In this document: positions 4,776 through 5,957 of the stretch, in pieces
Layout of the letters: the number at the start of each line of letters is the position of its first letter
Numbering within the stretch: the stretch's first letter is position 1
Assembly (NCBI GenBank): GCA_016217625.1
Contig: JACRHK010000145.1
Location: 1 to 5,957 of the forward strand
Origin: Nitrospirota bacterium
Lineage (GTDB): Bacteria; Nitrospirota; RBG-16-64-22; JACRHK01
Reading direction: 5' to 3'
DNA length: 5,957 nucleotides
Position numbers and translations under genes: made by a program
Notes under the pieces: generated by a model
Told to the model about the DNA's origin: nothing
What the model saw: the letters and a program-made list of their open reading frames with translations, nothing else
The model's database searches: none

Positions 4776-5957
4776 TTACCTCGTCTCTCTGGTAAGGCCA
4801 TAGGCGCGGTGCAGGACCTCCACGGGATGCAGGGGGCGCCGGCCGGTCGCCTGGGCGATCTGCCGTCCCGCCAGGGGACAGTCCGTGGCCACGGTCTCCG
4901 CCTCGGCCTGCTCCACGGCCTGAAACAGCTTCTTCCCCCACTGCATGGCCAGGTCGAAGTAGTCGGTCTTCATGCTCCAGATCCCGTCGTGTGCCGAGCA
5001 CCGCTCGATGAGCGACACCCGGTTGCCGGGCACGAGTTGCATCAGGTCGCGGGATTTGTAGCCGATGTTCTGGTCCCGCAGGTGGCAGGGGATCTGGTAG
5101 GCGATCTTTCCCCCGTGGCCGGAGAAGGCCGTGGAGAGCTTCCCCTCGGCATGGAGGCGCATGAGGTACTCGTCCAGATCGAAGGTCCGGGCTGCGACCG
5201 GCCGCGCCTGCCCCGGGGAGAGGAGCAGATCATACTCCCGCTTCCATGTCAGCGAGCAGGTGGGGACGGGGGCGACCAGATCGTACCCGGCCTCGACCAG
5301 CGGCCGGTAGGCGGCTAGGTTCTCCGCCGCCTGCCGTTGGGCTTTTTCAATCAACCCCACGTCGAAGAACGGGAAGCCGCAGCACTGCTGCGGCGGCACG
5401 ACGACCTCCACGCCGTTGTGCTCCAGCACCTCTACGGCCGCCCGGCCGATCTCGGGAAAATGGTAGTTGACGAGACAGGTGGCGAAGAACGCGACCTTGC
5501 CGTTGCGGCCGGCCCCGGCGGGCCGGGTCTTCGCCCTTCGGGCGAACCAGCGCTCGAACGTCTCCCGGTGGAATGTGGGCAGGAGCTTCTCCCGGTGGAT
5601 CCCGATGGTGCGATGCAGGAGGGATCGCAGCCAGGGTTGACGGTTCGCCCAGTTGATCAGGGGAGCCAGCCGGCTCCCCCACCGCCCGACCAAGTCGGCG
5701 TGGACCAGCAGCCGGTCCCGGAGCGGGATCCCCCGCTGCCGGACGGCCTGGGCCTTCGCCCGGACCATGAGGCGTGGGAAGTCGATATCGTAGTGGTGCG
5801 GCGGGTTGTAAGGGCAGTGGTTGTAGCAGAGCTTGCAGTCGTAGCAGAGGTCGACCACGCGGGCGTGGTCCGCCTCCGTCAGCCGTTCCACGTCGCCATC
5901 CACCTCCTCCGCATCGATCCGCTTGAAGAGCACGTCGAAAGAGGGGCAGAGGTTGAA
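4776..5957 (-). CDS. Heterodisulfide-reductase/GlpC-like Fe-S oxidoreductase, 5' truncated
   Basis: The frame is open to the right edge: 393 residues are visible and the true start lies outside the window (an internal GTG at 5931-5933 is not the start). The first visible residues FNLCPS contain the last cysteine of a first 4Fe-4S motif. A second complete motif follows at C38, C41, C44, C48-P. Two CCG-type domains come next. The first has C161, C192-C193-G and C234-S-L-T; the second has C291, C320-SAHDG and C360-P. In both, some canonical cysteines are replaced, as in the GlpC/HdrB-related subgroup rather than true HdrB. Such proteins pass electrons between a soluble or membrane partner and quinones or thiols. 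No transmembrane segment is visible. The downstream DUF3501 gene is the usual partner. The cofactor at the altered CCG sites cannot be decided from sequence. Confidence 0.9.
   Translation of the reverse strand, partial: FNLCPSFDVLFKRIDAEEVDGDVERLTEADHARVVDLCYDCKLCYNHCPYNPPHHYDIDFPRLMVRAKAQAVRQRGIPLRDRLLVHADLVGRWGSRLAPLINWANRQPWLRSLLHRTIGIHREKLLPTFHRETFERWFARRAKTRPAGAGRNGKVAFFATCLVNYHFPEIGRAAVEVLEHNGVEVVVPPQQCCGFPFFDVGLIEKAQRQAAENLAAYRPLVEAGYDLVAPVPTCSLTWKREYDLLLSPGQARPVAARTFDLDEYLMRLHAEGKLSTAFSGHGGKIAYQIPCHLRDQNIGYKSRDLMQLVPGNRVSLIERCSAHDGIWSMKTDYFDLAMQWGKKLFQAVEQAEAETVATDCPLAGRQIAQATGRRPLHPVEVLHRAYGLTRETR

Noticed and set aside
4588..5001. Minus-strand open frame of 137 codons crossing the Fe-S gene end and the inverted repeat.
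   Set aside because: It is out of frame with the conserved Fe-S protein and its tail comes from the inverted repeat; no domain is visible.

Overview
All eight protein-coding genes I can support lie on the minus strand, so the window reads right to left in transcription order. The organism looks like a free-living bacterium with conventional sigma-70 promoters (three TTGACx / 17-bp spacer / TA-rich hexamer promoters are visible) and strong AGGAGG-type ribosome binding sites. The right two thirds are GC-rich. The left ~660 bases and the short intergenic stretches are clearly more AT-rich. The gene set (HdrB/GlpC-like Fe-S protein next to a DUF3501 protein, an enlarged HolA, heptamer intergenic repeats) would fit a deep Gram-negative lineage such as Nitrospirota or NC10. 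That placement is a guess from gene content, not a measurement.

Right part (4776-5957 and 3925-4527): a 5'-truncated Fe-S oxidoreductase of the heterodisulfide-reductase/GlpC type (two CCG-like domains) is followed by a DUF3501 protein, a pair I associate with one redox module. Their 248-bp spacer holds a large inverted repeat that begins a few bases after the Fe-S gene stop and resembles a miniature mobile element. Next comes holA (DNA polymerase III delta subunit), unusually long because of a roughly 100-residue insertion. Its spacer from the DUF3501 gene is almost entirely a 7-bp-periodic CAATG repeat arranged as an imperfect palindrome.

Middle part (1608-2355): a type II toxin-antitoxin operon sits 25 bp past the holA stop. 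A Phd/YefM-like antitoxin with a TTG start overlaps a PIN-domain (VapC-like) toxin by 8 bp. A strong promoter is flanked by two TGTACA boxes inside a perfect 10-bp inverted repeat, which is the expected autoregulatory operator.

Left part (1-1508): an orphan NarL/FixJ-type response regulator has its own extended -10 promoter. It is followed by a gene for a small exported protein whose promoter is preceded by two related palindromes, candidate binding sites for the regulator. Last is the start of a small zinc-ribbon protein with an exceptionally long Shine-Dalgarno match; it runs off the left edge. No RNA genes or CRISPR arrays were found, and no clear intrinsic terminator. The most novel-looking material is the regulatory and repeat DNA between genes, not a new multigene system.
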